A stretch of 64,000 nt of DNA from Streptococcus mitis (GTDB lineage: Bacteria; Bacillota; Bacilli; Lactobacillales; Streptococcaceae). Of the stretch, positions 54,459 through 64,000 are shown piece after piece. Numbering within the stretch: the first letter of the stretch is position 1; each line of letters opens with the position of its first letter. Where the stretch lies: positions 1 through 64,000 of the forward strand of contig NZ_RJOB01000006.1 of assembly GCF_003943935.1 (NCBI RefSeq), read 5' to 3'. A model generated the notes under the pieces. That model had not been told where the DNA came from and searched no databases. It worked only from the letters and a program-made list of their open reading frames with translations. Made by a program: the position numbers and the translations under genes.

Positions 54459-55382
54459 CTAATTTTTTATTTCAAAGTCTAAACTTTCTATATTACAGTC
54501 TACCAACGAAAGTTCATTTCTATTCTCCCAATATGTTCCATCCTGCAATTGTGTAATGTAAAAATCATATTGAGTATCCCCATTTTTTTTGTTTCTCTCT
54601 CTCATTTTAGTTGAAAGATCCTTTAAATTTTCACCTAAAAATATAACACCCTCATATTTCCCACGAACATTTGTAAAAAAAATGATTTTGGCATCATCTT
54701 CTAAAGATGTTATAAAGCTCTTCCTTAGACTATACCAAGTTGTCCATTTAAAATTATTATCCTTAGCGACTTCTTCATAGTTTTTACTATATTTTATTTT
54801 ATCTATCTCTATATTATACTGTTTAGAAATTTGAGCTTTTATTTCACCTAAACTTAATTGAGATGAGTCGTCTGATCTAGTATCTACACATCTATCATTA
54901 ACTTCTTCAGTAGATAAAGCTTTTATGTCTTTAATCTTATCCTTAGATTTTTCAAACTGTTCTTCTTCATTTTCTAAAGGCGAATTTTTATCTTCTACAT
55001 AATTTAAATAGGTATATAAAAAAGTTTTCGAATACTTCTTCTCACTCTTTAATTCTTCTAAATGTTTTTGACAATACTTAACAATATCTTGTTCTTCACT
55101 TTTATCTTTATAAAATTCTCTGATTTTTTCAATATCTTTTAACATAGATAGATTTTTATCATAATCATGTTCAGCTTTACTCACAAACCAAGAATAAATT
55201 GCCCCAACTGCAACTAGTATCGTCACAAAAAATTCAGCCGAAAATATTATTGATAATATTATATAATCATCTTTTTGACATTTTCCTACAAAAAAGGAAG
55301 ATAGAGTATATATCAGTATAAAAATAATTTCTAAAAGAAGTAATTTCCAATGATTTTTTAAAAGTAGTTTAATTTTTTTCAT
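54459..55382 (-). CDS. AT-rich membrane protein between dnaK and dnaJ
   Basis: The start MKKIKLLLKNHWKLLLLEII at 55382 gives 307 aa. Two membrane segments (about 13-33 and 43-70), then a long Lys/Glu/Asp-rich cytoplasmic region with coiled-coil tendency, and a C-terminal mixed domain (AKIIFFTNVRGKYEGVIFLG, QYDFYITQLQDGTYWE). Codon use is much more AT-rich than in dnaK or dnaJ, indicating later acquisition. A weak ribosome-binding site. Family unknown. Confidence 0.65.
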   Translation of the reverse strand: MKKIKLLLKNHWKLLLLEIIFILIYTLSSFFVGKCQKDDYIILSIIFSAEFFVTILVAVGAIYSWFVSKAEHDYDKNLSMLKDIEKIREFYKDKSEEQDIVKYCQKHLEELKSEKKYSKTFLYTYLNYVEDKNSPLENEEEQFEKSKDKIKDIKALSTEEVNDRCVDTRSDDSSQLSLGEIKAQISKQYNIEIDKIKYSKNYEEVAKDNNFKWTTWYSLRKSFITSLEDDAKIIFFTNVRGKYEGVIFLGENLKDLSTKMRERNKKNGDTQYDFYITQLQDGTYWENRNELSLVDCNIESLDFEIKN

Positions 55383-55404
55383 AATATTCCATAACCTATT
55401 TTTA

Positions 55405-55435
55405 TCGAAAAACAGAGGCTGGGTTGCAACCTCTG
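55405..55435 (-). terminator. Terminator after the hrcA-grpE-dnaK transcript
   Basis: Minus strand CAGAGG, 11-nt loop, CCTCTG, then Ts. It separates dnaK from the membrane-protein gene. The 55436-55630 spacer has further weak hairpins. Confidence 0.7.
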
Positions 55436-55630
55436 GATTTCTTCCTATCACATTAACATTTAAGTAAAGCACCGTAGAAGGACAATCAGTCTAATGATTA
55501 GTCATTCTTGACGAGTTAGGCTTAACTGAGTTTCGGCTAAAAACTTCGGAAAAAAGATAAGCCATCTTTTGTGCATCGCACAAGGCGATAGCTTCCTATT
55601 TTTCTTTCGTTTTCTTAACGCCTCAACATC

Positions 55631-57469
<1,839 letters not shown>

Positions 57470-57495
57470 TTAGTTAATTTTCTATTTTTCTTTTT

Positions 57496-57609
57496 GATAC
57501 TCTTCTTAGGTGGCGGCGCCGTCAGAGCTTAACCTCGTCAATCTCTTTGACTAAACTTTGAGCCTATGGTCTCAAAGTTTGCGCAAGTAGCGCCACGGCG
57601 AAGAGTATC
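57496..57609 (+). ncRNA. Structured element E2 in the grpE-dnaK spacer
   Basis: Plus strand GATACTCTTC pairs with GAAGAGTATC, then an internal loop TTAG/GGCG, then GTGGCG/CGCCAC, enclosing ACTTTGAG-CCTATGGT-CTCAAAGT. It shares layout and loop sequences with E1 (35562-35695) while the helices differ by compensating changes. It is antisense to the operon. Another hairpin, GCTTTGC/GCAAAGC, follows at 57621-57642. Confidence 0.5.
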
Positions 57610-57724
57610 GTCTTTGGTTCGCTTTGCTCACTATTGCAAAGCCAAACATATTTTATCTTTCTTCATAGTTTAGTGTCGTTTCGGACAAGTTTTCTATTAT
57701 ATATGTTGCAACCGTCAAAATTGC

Positions 57725-58249
57725 CTAGTTGTAAACAACCACCATTGCCGGTCTTAGGATGCGGTCATGGAGTTTGTAGCCTTTTTGGAAAACTTGGGCG
57801 ATGGTATCTGCTGGATGTTCATCGTCTGCTGGGAGAGTTTGGATGGCCATATGGTAGTTATGGTCAAATTCGCCGTCAGCTGCGATTTCTTCGATTCCTT
57901 CTTCTTTCAAAGCGTGAATCAAGCTTTCTTGCACCATTTCCAAGCCCTTCTTCACATCATCTGTCAAACCTTCAACTGCGAGTGCACGCTCAAGGTTGTC
58001 GAGCGATGGTAAAATTGCTTTTGCCAAATCCTGGCTACGGTAACGTTGCAAGTTTTGACGCTCTTCATTGGCACGGCGTTGGATATTTTGCATTTCTGCA
58101 TGAGCGCGAAGGTATTTGTTTTCGAACTCATCTGCACGTTCATTTGCCAAGTCCAATTCAGACTTCTCAGGAGTTGTTTCTTCTGCCGTTTCCACAACTT
58201 CCTCTTCTTGAACTTCTTCTACTTCTTCATTTTTTATATCTTGGGCCAT
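57725..58249 (-). CDS. grpE: Nucleotide exchange factor GrpE
   Basis: 174 aa from [20 protein letters not shown] (58249), AAAGGAGG upstream. Acidic disordered N-terminus, long dimer helix, and C-terminal beta domain ending [15 protein letters not shown]. Resets DnaK. Confidence 0.95.
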   Translation of the reverse strand: MAQDIKNEEVEEVQEEEVVETAEETTPEKSELDLANERADEFENKYLRAHAEMQNIQRRANEERQNLQRYRSQDLAKAILPSLDNLERALAVEGLTDDVKKGLEMVQESLIHALKEEGIEEIAADGEFDHNYHMAIQTLPADDEHPADTIAQVFQKGYKLHDRILRPAMVVVYN

Positions 58250-58275
58250 TTTCGCCTCCTTTAATGATTTCAATC

Positions 58276-59310
58276 TTAATGTACTTCGTAATGATTACTG
58301 CTGAGGTAGCGGTAAAAATCTGTCAACTTCATGGTCAAAACACGGTTGACCACATTGACTTGGTTGATTAGCTGTTGGTAATCCAGATTGACTGGACCGA
58401 TAATGGCTAGAATTCCAACTCCCCGATAAGGAATGAGGAACTTGCTACTAATCACCGCTAGGTCGGCTAGACAGGACTCTTGACTGTCTGCAACACGAAC
58501 GTTTTGCATCTGATCTTCACGCAACCCCTCACGAATCTCCAGAGCCACCTTTTGCGGTTGGTCAAAGAACTGATAAGCTGCCAGATTGGCAAAATTCAAG
58601 AGATTGACCTTGCCCGCCACCACAATGTTTTCGTTGAACATTTCCTTAAAGATATGTTCAAAGAGATCAATGACATTGTCCGTTGTTGTAAAGTAACGCT
58701 GGATAATCTGCGGAATCTCCGTCCTAATCTTGTAGTGAATATCTAGAACAGTGTGACCGAGGAAACGTTCCTGAATGATTGCCTTCAGTTTCAGCAAATC
58801 CTCCTGCAAAAAGTTCCTTGGAATCAGAAACTGACTGGTAACCGTTCGAGACTCGTCTAGGGTAAATACTGCCAAAGCTGTATGTTGCCCCAAAACAACG
58901 ATATCAAAGGCTGTCAAACGTTGCCTGCTCGGCTCAACATCCAGCGCCACTACCGTACAGCCACTCAAGTCTGTTAGTAGATTAGCAGCCTCTTGCAGAA
59001 TATCCTCCAATTTGAAGAATTCCTGATCAAAGGCTTTGACAATCTCATAAACCTCATTTTCAGCCAGTCGATCAAAATCCAGTGAGTGTTTCACATAGTA
59101 CTGAAAACCAGCAACACTTGGCATCCGACCGCTTGAAGTATGAGCCTTCTCAAGCAACCCTTGCTTTTCTAAAGCCGCCATATCATTACGAATGGTAGCA
59201 CTGCTAGAGTTAATAGACTCTTGCAAAGCTTTGGATCCGACAGGTTCGTGCGTTTTGGTAAAGATGTCAATAATCAGATTTAAAATATCCTGCTGACGCT
59301 CTGTAACCAT
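58276..59310 (-). CDS. hrcA: Heat-inducible repressor HrcA
   Basis: 344 aa from [15 protein letters not shown] (59310). N-terminal winged helix ([32 protein letters not shown]), GAF-like core. Binds CIRCE; two CIRCE copies precede it, and one precedes groES. Confidence 0.95.
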   Translation of the reverse strand: MVTERQQDILNLIIDIFTKTHEPVGSKALQESINSSSATIRNDMAALEKQGLLEKAHTSSGRMPSVAGFQYYVKHSLDFDRLAENEVYEIVKAFDQEFFKLEDILQEAANLLTDLSGCTVVALDVEPSRQRLTAFDIVVLGQHTALAVFTLDESRTVTSQFLIPRNFLQEDLLKLKAIIQERFLGHTVLDIHYKIRTEIPQIIQRYFTTTDNVIDLFEHIFKEMFNENIVVAGKVNLLNFANLAAYQFFDQPQKVALEIREGLREDQMQNVRVADSQESCLADLAVISSKFLIPYRGVGILAIIGPVNLDYQQLINQVNVVNRVLTMKLTDFYRYLSSNHYEVH

Positions 59311-59336
59311 CTCATCACTCCTCTCTGTCTGATCGA

Positions 59337-59363
59337 TTAGCACTCGATACGCTCAAGTGCTAA
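59337..59363. promoter_or_regulatory. CIRCE operator 1 of the hrcA operon
   Basis: TTAGCACTC, 9 nt, AAGTGCTAA (one mismatch to consensus), between promoter and gene. Confidence 0.93.
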
Positions 59364-59374
59364 CTTATGATTCT

Positions 59375-59402
59375 ATTATACACCCTTAAAAGAGAATGTC
59401 AA
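59375..59402 (-). promoter_or_regulatory. Promoter of hrcA-grpE-dnaK
   Basis: TTGACA (59402-59397), 16-nt spacer, TATAAT (59380-59375), lying between the two CIRCE copies. Confidence 0.9.
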
Positions 59403-59419
59403 GATAAAAACTTAAAAAA

Positions 59420-59446
59420 TTAGCACTCTTTTGTCAAGAGTGCTAA
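59420..59446. promoter_or_regulatory. CIRCE operator 2, upstream of the -35
   Basis: TTAGCACTC, TTTTGTCAA, GAGTGCTAA: perfect arms, 18 bp upstream of the -35 box. It could also serve as the terminator for the upstream gene. Confidence 0.9.
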
Positions 59447-59470
59447 AAATCAGTCTAAAGACCTAGAACC

Positions 59471-59983
59471 CTACCTTCCATCTACTTGGTATTTCCTTTT
59501 AAGTCTGAAAAAACCATGGATTAGATAAGAAATCATAAAGGCATATAGAGCAAAAATGACAAAGAAAGATTGCGACAGTTCTTCTCGAAACAAACTCATA
59601 CAAACAACAAGACCACCTAAGAAAGTAGCTGCACATGAACGAAGTCTATATCGCATAACTTCCCATCTAAGCCCCTTACTCATATAGACTTGATCCTCCG
59701 GAAGTAAATCAGAAGCCGGTTTACGAAAAATTGAACAAAAACCTGCTTCTATCAATTCCCAACCTCTATTTCTAAAATCTTGCTGTTCATGCTTATACTT
59801 TTTAAGAAATCTAGAATCATAGATACGGTAGATAACATCGTCAGGTTGGCATTGGTCAAAATAGAAAAAACCAAAACGACTAGTTCTATACTTCCAGCCT
59901 TTCAAGTGCATCTCATGTAAATATTCTTCTTCCTTGTCCAAATCAAGAATGGTAAAAATCCGAAATTGCTTTTTATTGATCAT
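59471..59983 (-). CDS. DUF2812 membrane protein (second copy)
   Basis: The start MINKKQFRIFTILDLDKEEE at 59983 follows GGAGGGG. 170 aa: N-terminal DUF2812 domain (YLHEMHLKGWKYRTSRFGFF, VIYRIYDSRF, RGWELIEAGFCSIFRKP) and two C-terminal membrane segments. The adjacent upstream gene encodes a paralogue. Both are under the PadR regulator. Function unknown. Confidence 0.8.
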   Translation of the reverse strand: MINKKQFRIFTILDLDKEEEYLHEMHLKGWKYRTSRFGFFYFDQCQPDDVIYRIYDSRFLKKYKHEQQDFRNRGWELIEAGFCSIFRKPASDLLPEDQVYMSKGLRWEVMRYRLRSCAATFLGGLVVCMSLFREELSQSFFVIFALYAFMISYLIHGFFRLKRKYQVDGR

Positions 59984-60017
59984 GACTTCCCCTCCAATTT
60001 TGAGCATACCTACCCTA

Positions 60018-60596
60018 TCATAAATCTGATAATTCCTTCTTTTTATGCCATAACTTCCAGCTAATATAGGCAACTATTAACAAAAGGATTAAAGACAAGA
60101 AAACATCTAGCCCAACCACAAGAAATTTCCATAGATCAAACGTATTACTTCTATCGAACAACATAAATAGTAATGGTATATGTATGGCTAGCAAAAGTAA
60201 AACAGGTACTAGTCGCAGTCTTAAAATGCGATTAACCATATCCAACTTGTTAGTAGCATCGTTATAAATTTCAAACTCTGTAGCCGATTCAACTTTAGAA
60301 TGTGCTTTTCTAAAATAGGAAAAACTATTAAAGTCTGTAATATGCTCCCAGCCATAATCTTTAAATAGTTGTAAATAGGAGGTTCTCTCTGATTTTTCCA
60401 TTGGGTAAAAATCCAACTGATAAGATACTTGCTCAGGCTGACACTTTTCAAAGGTATACTTAACTACAAACAATAAGATAGAATAGCTTACTTTTCTAAG
60501 TTTCCAGCCTTTAGCATGCATTTCTCTAAAGTATAGAGCCTCCCTCTCATAATCCGCAATTGTAAAAATTCGATAAACAATTTTCTTTTCCATCAT
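60018..60596 (-). CDS. DUF2812 membrane protein (first copy)
   Basis: 192 aa, DUF2812 domain (YFREMHAKGWKLRKVSYSIL, VSYQLDFYPM, YGWEHITDFNSFSYFRK) then two membrane segments (about 130-150, 160-182). It overlaps the PadR gene by 4 bp. DUF2812-PadR pairs are common in Firmicutes and probably respond to membrane stress. Confidence 0.82.
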   Translation of the reverse strand: MMEKKIVYRIFTIADYEREALYFREMHAKGWKLRKVSYSILLFVVKYTFEKCQPEQVSYQLDFYPMEKSERTSYLQLFKDYGWEHITDFNSFSYFRKAHSKVESATEFEIYNDATNKLDMVNRILRLRLVPVLLLLAIHIPLLFMLFDRSNTFDLWKFLVVGLDVFLSLILLLIVAYISWKLWHKKKELSDL

Positions 60597-60913
60597 CCTT
60601 CCTCCCGACTGTTTCTATAGAGCCGTTCAATACGTTTCAATTCAATATCTAAGACTTTTCGTCCCAAGTCTGTGATATGATAGATTTTCCGTTTCTCCTC
60701 TTCTCGGACAAAGGCAATCAAGCCATCCTTTTCCATTTTTGACAAGGTACCATACATAGTCCCAGGACTAATTAAAACTTGCGAATCTGTCATCTCCTTG
60801 ACCTTTTGTGTAATACTATAACCATGACGTTCTTTTTGCAGACAGAACAAGATATAAAAACCCGTTTCCGTCATCGGAAGATAAACTCGACGAATCTTAT
60901 CCGTTAATTCCAT
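60593..60913 (-). CDS. PadR-family transcriptional regulator
   Basis: 106 aa winged helix: FYILFCLQKERHGYSITQKV, SPGTMYGTLSKMEKDGLIAF, RKIYHITDLGRKVLD. Typical small PadR (subfamily without long C-terminal domain). Probably represses its own operon via the repeats just upstream. Confidence 0.88.
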   Translation of the reverse strand: MELTDKIRRVYLPMTETGFYILFCLQKERHGYSITQKVKEMTDSQVLISPGTMYGTLSKMEKDGLIAFVREEEKRKIYHITDLGRKVLDIELKRIERLYRNSREEG

Positions 60914-60931
60914 TTATAGCCACCTCCTATT

Positions 60932-60983
60932 TAGTTCGATATATCGCACTTCGTTACATAAAATATATCACAGTTCGATATAA
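60932..60983 (-). promoter_or_regulatory. Promoter/operator of the PadR operon
   Basis: On the minus strand ATATCGAACT occurs twice (60983-60974 region and 60947-60938 region) around an extended -10-like TGATATATT; the second lies in a palindrome CGATATATCG. These are likely PadR sites. Confidence 0.55.
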
Positions 60984-60996
60984 AAAGCAAGAAAAA

Positions 60997-61185
60997 ATGG
61001 ATAAGCTAGAGCTCTTATGTGAAGAATTTGGGCATAAACTTTTACCACTTCCTCCCTACTCACCTGAGTACAATCCTATTGAGAAAACATGAGCCCATAT
61101 CAAAAAGCACCTCAAAAAGGTATTACAAAGTTGCAATACTTTTTTTGAGGCTCTTTTGTCTTATTCTTGTTTCAATTTACTGTAG
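60997..61185 (+). pseudogene. IS630-type transposase remnant
   Basis: The plus-strand frame MDKLELLCEEFGHKLLPLPP then YSPEYNPIEKT-stop-AHIKKHLKKV to LLSYSCFNLL matches the C-terminal end of IS630-family transposases, including the last catalytic Glu in NPIEKTWAHIK. The expected Trp codon is TGA at 61090-61092. Only the 3' fragment remains and no terminal repeats are evident. Confidence 0.85.
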
Positions 61186-61249
61186 ATCAATTTCTAACAA
61201 TGCCTTAGAATTCGCATTGCACTATTCTAGCTTCATGACAAAGAATCAA

Positions 61250-61274
61250 AAAGCAACGCTAAACACGTTGCTTT
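61250..61274 (-). terminator. Terminator of the LPXTG protein gene
   Basis: Minus strand AAAGCAACG, 7-nt loop, CGTTGCTTTTT. Confidence 0.8.
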
Positions 61275-61361
61275 CTGATTTAAACACAGTTACTTGTATA
61301 TCAACTCATTTTACTGATTTTATACAAATCACTTGTTATTGACTGTACAATCTACAAGCCG

Positions 61362-64000
61362 TCACTCTTCTTCCTTCCGTTTTCGTGAAATGAGAAGTCC
61401 ACCAGTCATAGCTGCTAAGAGAGCTACAACAAGTGATGTATTTGATTTCTCTGTTCCTGTATTTGGAAGTTGTCGATCTTTATTTATTGTAGTTTCAGAT
61501 GTTGTCGTTCCCTCTGACATTCCATTAGCACTACCGTCGTAATCTGGATGAGCTGGTATTTCTTCTGGAATACTATTTACACTACCTTCATAGTCTGGTT
61601 GAGCTGGGGTAACTTCTGGAATGCCGTTAACACTGCCTGTGTAGGCTGGAATTTCTACAGTTGGTGGTGTAATGACATTGCCTTCGCCATCTGTACTGCT
61701 TGTTCCTACTGGATCGGTGTAAGCTGGAACTTCGACAGTTGGTGGGGTAATTAGGTTGCCTTCGCCATCCGTACTACTTGTGCCTACTGGATCTGTATAA
61801 GCTGGCACTTCTGCTGTTGGTGGGGTAAGCAAGTTGCCTTCGCCATCCGTACTACTTGTGCCTACTGGATCTGTGTAGGCTGGAATCTCTACAGTTGGTG
61901 GGGTAAGCAAGTTGCCCTCGCCATCCGTACTACTTGTGCCTACTGGATCTGTATAGGCTGGAACTTCGACACTTGGTGGCGTAATGACATTGCCTTCGCC
62001 ATCTGTACTACTTGTGCCTACTGGATCGGTATAGGCTGGAACTTCTGCTGTTGGTGGTGTGATCAAGTTACCTTCACCATCCGTACTACTTGTGCCTACT
62101 GGATCTGTATAGGCTGGAACTTCGACAGTTGGTGGCGTAATCAAGTTGCCTTCACCATCCGTACTACTTGTACCTACTGGATCTGTATACGCTGGAACTT
62201 CTGCTGTTGGTGGCGTAATCAAGTTACCTTCACCATCCGTACTACTTGTGCCCACTGGATCGGTATAGGCTGGAACTTCTGCTGTTGGTGGTGTGATTAC
62301 GTTGCCTTCGCCATCCGTACTACTTGTGCCTACTGGATCGGTATAGGCTGGAACTTCGACACTTGGTGGCGTAATGACATTGCCTTCGCCATCTGTACTA
62401 CTTGTGCCTACTGGATCGGTATAGGCTGGAACTTCTACAGTTGGTGGTGTAATGACATTGCCTTCGCCATCTGTACTACTTGTGCCTACTGGATCTGTGT
62501 AGGCTGGGACTTCTACAGTTGGTGGCGTAATGACATTGCCTTCGCCATCCGTACTACTTGTGCCTACTGGATCGGTATAGGCTGGAACTTCGACACTTGG
62601 TGGTGTAATAACATTGCCTTCGCCATCCGTACTACTTGTGCCTACTGGATCTGTGTAGGCTGGGACTTCTACAGTTGGTGGCGTAATCAAGTTACCTTCA
62701 CCATCCGTACTACTTGTGCCCACTGGATCGGTGTAGGCTGGAACTTCTACAGTTGGTGGTGTAATCAAGTTACCTTCACCATCCGTACTACTTGTGCCTA
62801 CTGGATCTGTGTATTCTGGTTGATTTGGAATTACTTCTGGAATACCGTTTACACCGAAGTCTTGGTTGACTAACTCTGTTCCTGGAATATCGTGACTGAT
62901 TCCGGTATTTGGATCGGTAACCGTTGCTGTTCCGTCTGCTCCTACCGTTACGTCCTTATCTGGGTTTTTCTCTTTGACTTTGGCTTTGACTTTGTCTTTT
63001 TCGTCTGGAGTCAACTCACGAGCGTTTTTCGCTGGGACTTTTTCAGTCGGTTTCACTGGTTCGAAGTCTTGGTTGACTAACTCTGTTCCTGGAATATCGT
63101 GACTGATTCCGGTATTTGGATCGGTAACCGTTGCTGTTCCGTCTGCTCCTACCGTTACGTCCTTATCTGGGTTTTTCTCTTTGACTTTGGCTTTGACTTT
63201 GTCTTTTTCGTCTGGAGTCAACTCACGAGCGTTTTTCGCTGGGACTTTTTCAGTCGGTTTCACTGGTTCGAAGTCTTTAGGCTGTGCTGTAACTATTTTT
63301 GGTTCTGATGGGTGACTGTCACCTTTTGTAGCTGTTGCTGTTACCTGACTTTTATCTTTTACACCTTCAGCTGGAATAAGGAGTTGCCCTGTACTTGAAT
63401 CTACTGTTACACCTGCTGGCTTATCTGATGAACTCCATGTCCCATTTTTATCTTTGACTACTGTTACAGTTTTATTTTGTTCCTTCTCATCAGTGTAATT
63501 AACCGTAACTTTATCTGCATCCCCTGTTGGTGTCACTGTTACAGTTCCATCTTTTGGTGCAGTTGCTGTTGGTGGCGTTGGCTTAGAATCACGTACCTTG
63601 AAGACTTTAGAAGCATCTAATCTATCTGTACTATCGTCTTTATAGGTCACAATCACATTATTACCATCAACTGTTACAGACTTAATTTTATCGCTAAAGG
63701 TTGGATTAGCTTGTTTTACAGCATTCTCAATTTGAGTCGCATCTGCACTATCTAATAATAATGGCGTGCCTGGCGCCTGTGCATCATATTTAAATGTTTG
63801 AGGTTTCCATACAAATCGAATGCGTCCAGGAGCTCCTACATCATTAGCATGACCTACATGTTCATAGTTGGTATTTCCACTTGGGTCTTCTGCAAATAAG
63901 TATCGAGAAATTTGCCCACTTTGTTCATTAAATTCACCCTTAGGAATCTCACCAGTTACCTTAAGAATAGCCGGAGAATTTTGGCTTGCTGGTGTATCAG
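61362..64000 (-). CDS. LPXTG surface protein with long tandem repeats (partial, 5' end beyond window)
   Basis: The frame is open through the right edge, so only the C-terminal ~880 residues are seen; the first Met in the window is not the start. From the N-side: a domain of unknown type (63657-64000), a bacterial Ig-like domain (about 63280-63600), two identical 69-residue repeats (ELTPDEKDKVKAKVKEKNPD...), fifteen 26-residue repeats (PAYTDPVGTSSTDGEGN...), then QLPNTG, a hydrophobic segment and a KRKEEE tail for sortase A anchoring. The repeats form an extended, probably glycosylated or stalk-like region. Adhesin function is likely. Confidence 0.88.
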   Translation of the reverse strand, partial: DTPASQNSPAILKVTGEIPKGEFNEQSGQISRYLFAEDPSGNTNYEHVGHANDVGAPGRIRFVWKPQTFKYDAQAPGTPLLLDSADATQIENAVKQANPTFSDKIKSVTVDGNNVIVTYKDDSTDRLDASKVFKVRDSKPTPPTATAPKDGTVTVTPTGDADKVTVNYTDEKEQNKTVTVVKDKNGTWSSSDKPAGVTVDSSTGQLLIPAEGVKDKSQVTATATKGDSHPSEPKIVTAQPKDFEPVKPTEKVPAKNARELTPDEKDKVKAKVKEKNPDKDVTVGADGTATVTDPNTGISHDIPGTELVNQDFEPVKPTEKVPAKNARELTPDEKDKVKAKVKEKNPDKDVTVGADGTATVTDPNTGISHDIPGTELVNQDFGVNGIPEVIPNQPEYTDPVGTSSTDGEGNLITPPTVEVPAYTDPVGTSSTDGEGNLITPPTVEVPAYTDPVGTSSTDGEGNVITPPSVEVPAYTDPVGTSSTDGEGNVITPPTVEVPAYTDPVGTSSTDGEGNVITPPTVEVPAYTDPVGTSSTDGEGNVITPPSVEVPAYTDPVGTSSTDGEGNVITPPTAEVPAYTDPVGTSSTDGEGNLITPPTAEVPAYTDPVGTSSTDGEGNLITPPTVEVPAYTDPVGTSSTDGEGNLITPPTAEVPAYTDPVGTSSTDGEGNVITPPSVEVPAYTDPVGTSSTDGEGNLLTPPTVEIPAYTDPVGTSSTDGEGNLLTPPTAEVPAYTDPVGTSSTDGEGNLITPPTVEVPAYTDPVGTSSTDGEGNVITPPTVEIPAYTGSVNGIPEVTPAQPDYEGSVNSIPEEIPAHPDYDGSANGMSEGTTTSETTINKDRQLPNTGTEKSNTSLVVALLAAMTGGLLISRKRKEEE
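61650..62819. repeat. Fifteen 78-bp tandem repeats
   Basis: Each unit encodes PAYTDPVGTSSTDGEGN-x-x-TPP-x-x-E-x. Variation is concentrated at four codons (L/V, I/L, T/S, V/A), with blocks of identical units, indicating recent unequal exchange. Boundaries are approximate. Confidence 0.92.
62857..63270. repeat. Two identical 207-bp tandem repeats
   Basis: Positions 62857-63063 and 63064-63270 appear identical base for base. They encode the 69-residue units beginning near KPTEKVPAKNARELTPDEKD. Boundaries are approximate. Confidence 0.88.

Noticed and set aside
59420..59446. Upstream CIRCE treated only as a terminator
   Set aside because: The arms match CIRCE exactly with a 9-nt spacer, so operator function is the better call, although termination may be an added role.
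61019..61342. 107-aa plus-strand frame
   Set aside because: It overlaps the IS630 remnant in another frame and has no ribosome-binding site; the IS630 reading explains the DNA.

Overview
The window is Gram-positive, low-GC DNA from the Streptococcus mitis group (S. mitis, S. oralis or a near relative of S. pneumoniae). The evidence is the gene content: ssbB behind a ComX box, a choline-binding protein, BOX repeats, a blp bacteriocin locus, ccrZ-trmB, CIRCE-controlled chaperones and an IS630-type remnant. Most genes lie on the minus strand. From memory, the gene neighbourhoods match S. pneumoniae blocks joined in a different order, which favours a relative over S. pneumoniae itself.

Region 1 (1-1604): a strong rRNA-type promoter reading off the left edge, tRNA-Glu(UUC), and the 23S rRNA methyltransferase rlmCD. 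Region 2 (1617-15471): a 13.9-kb phage-satellite island, probably a phage-inducible chromosomal island, bounded by a 16-bp att repeat. It lies in the divergent rlmCD/recX promoter region. On the plus strand it has a repressor, a DUF4177 protein, a lipoprotein, an AbiF abortive-infection gene with its own pseudoknotted RNA, and an integrase. On the minus strand it has a Cro-like/Rha/replication operon (DnaD-like initiator, DnaC-like loader), then a lone HK97-type capsid-like gene, a RinA/ArpU-like late regulator and a cos-like element. The cargo slot next to attL holds a proteasome-like Ntn-hydrolase translationally coupled to a 55-aa protein. An unannotated plus-strand small RNA with its own promoter and terminator lies opposite the replication operon.

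Region 3 (15.5-34 kb): recX, ntdP, queH, groESL (CIRCE plus CtsR-like box), ssbB, an SDR-ytpR-thioredoxin-DUF4651 operon, a choline-binding protein, pyrG with a 5'-GGGC attenuator leader, rpoE, a DUF3883 protein, a T-box-controlled GNAT-kinase-valS operon, and a hemerythrin/PAS (DUF438) operon. Region 4 (34-42.4 kb): an EcsC operon, the rimP-nusA-rnpM-ylxQ-infB-rbfA translation operon, and ccrZ-trmB.

Region 5 (42.5-50.3 kb): a blp-like bacteriocin/immunity region. It has blpT, blpR and blpH and five matching BlpR-type direct-repeat boxes, but no recognisable blpC pheromone, blpAB exporter or blpS. Its one clear double-glycine bacteriocin gene is stopped by a TGA at the leader cleavage motif. 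Region 6 (50.3-59.4 kb): an EcsAB-type ABC transporter, a HIT protein, and dnaJ / hrcA-grpE-dnaK with an AT-rich membrane-protein gene between dnaK and dnaJ. Region 7 (59.4-64 kb): a PadR-DUF2812-DUF2812 unit, an IS630 remnant, and the 3' part of a large LPXTG surface protein with fifteen 78-bp repeats, running off the right edge.

The most notable signals are the Ntn-hydrolase/55-aa pair, the AbiF RNA-toxin pair, the island small RNA, the lone capsid gene, the disabled bacteriocin, and two copies of a structured element with covarying stems (35562-35695 and 57496-57609).
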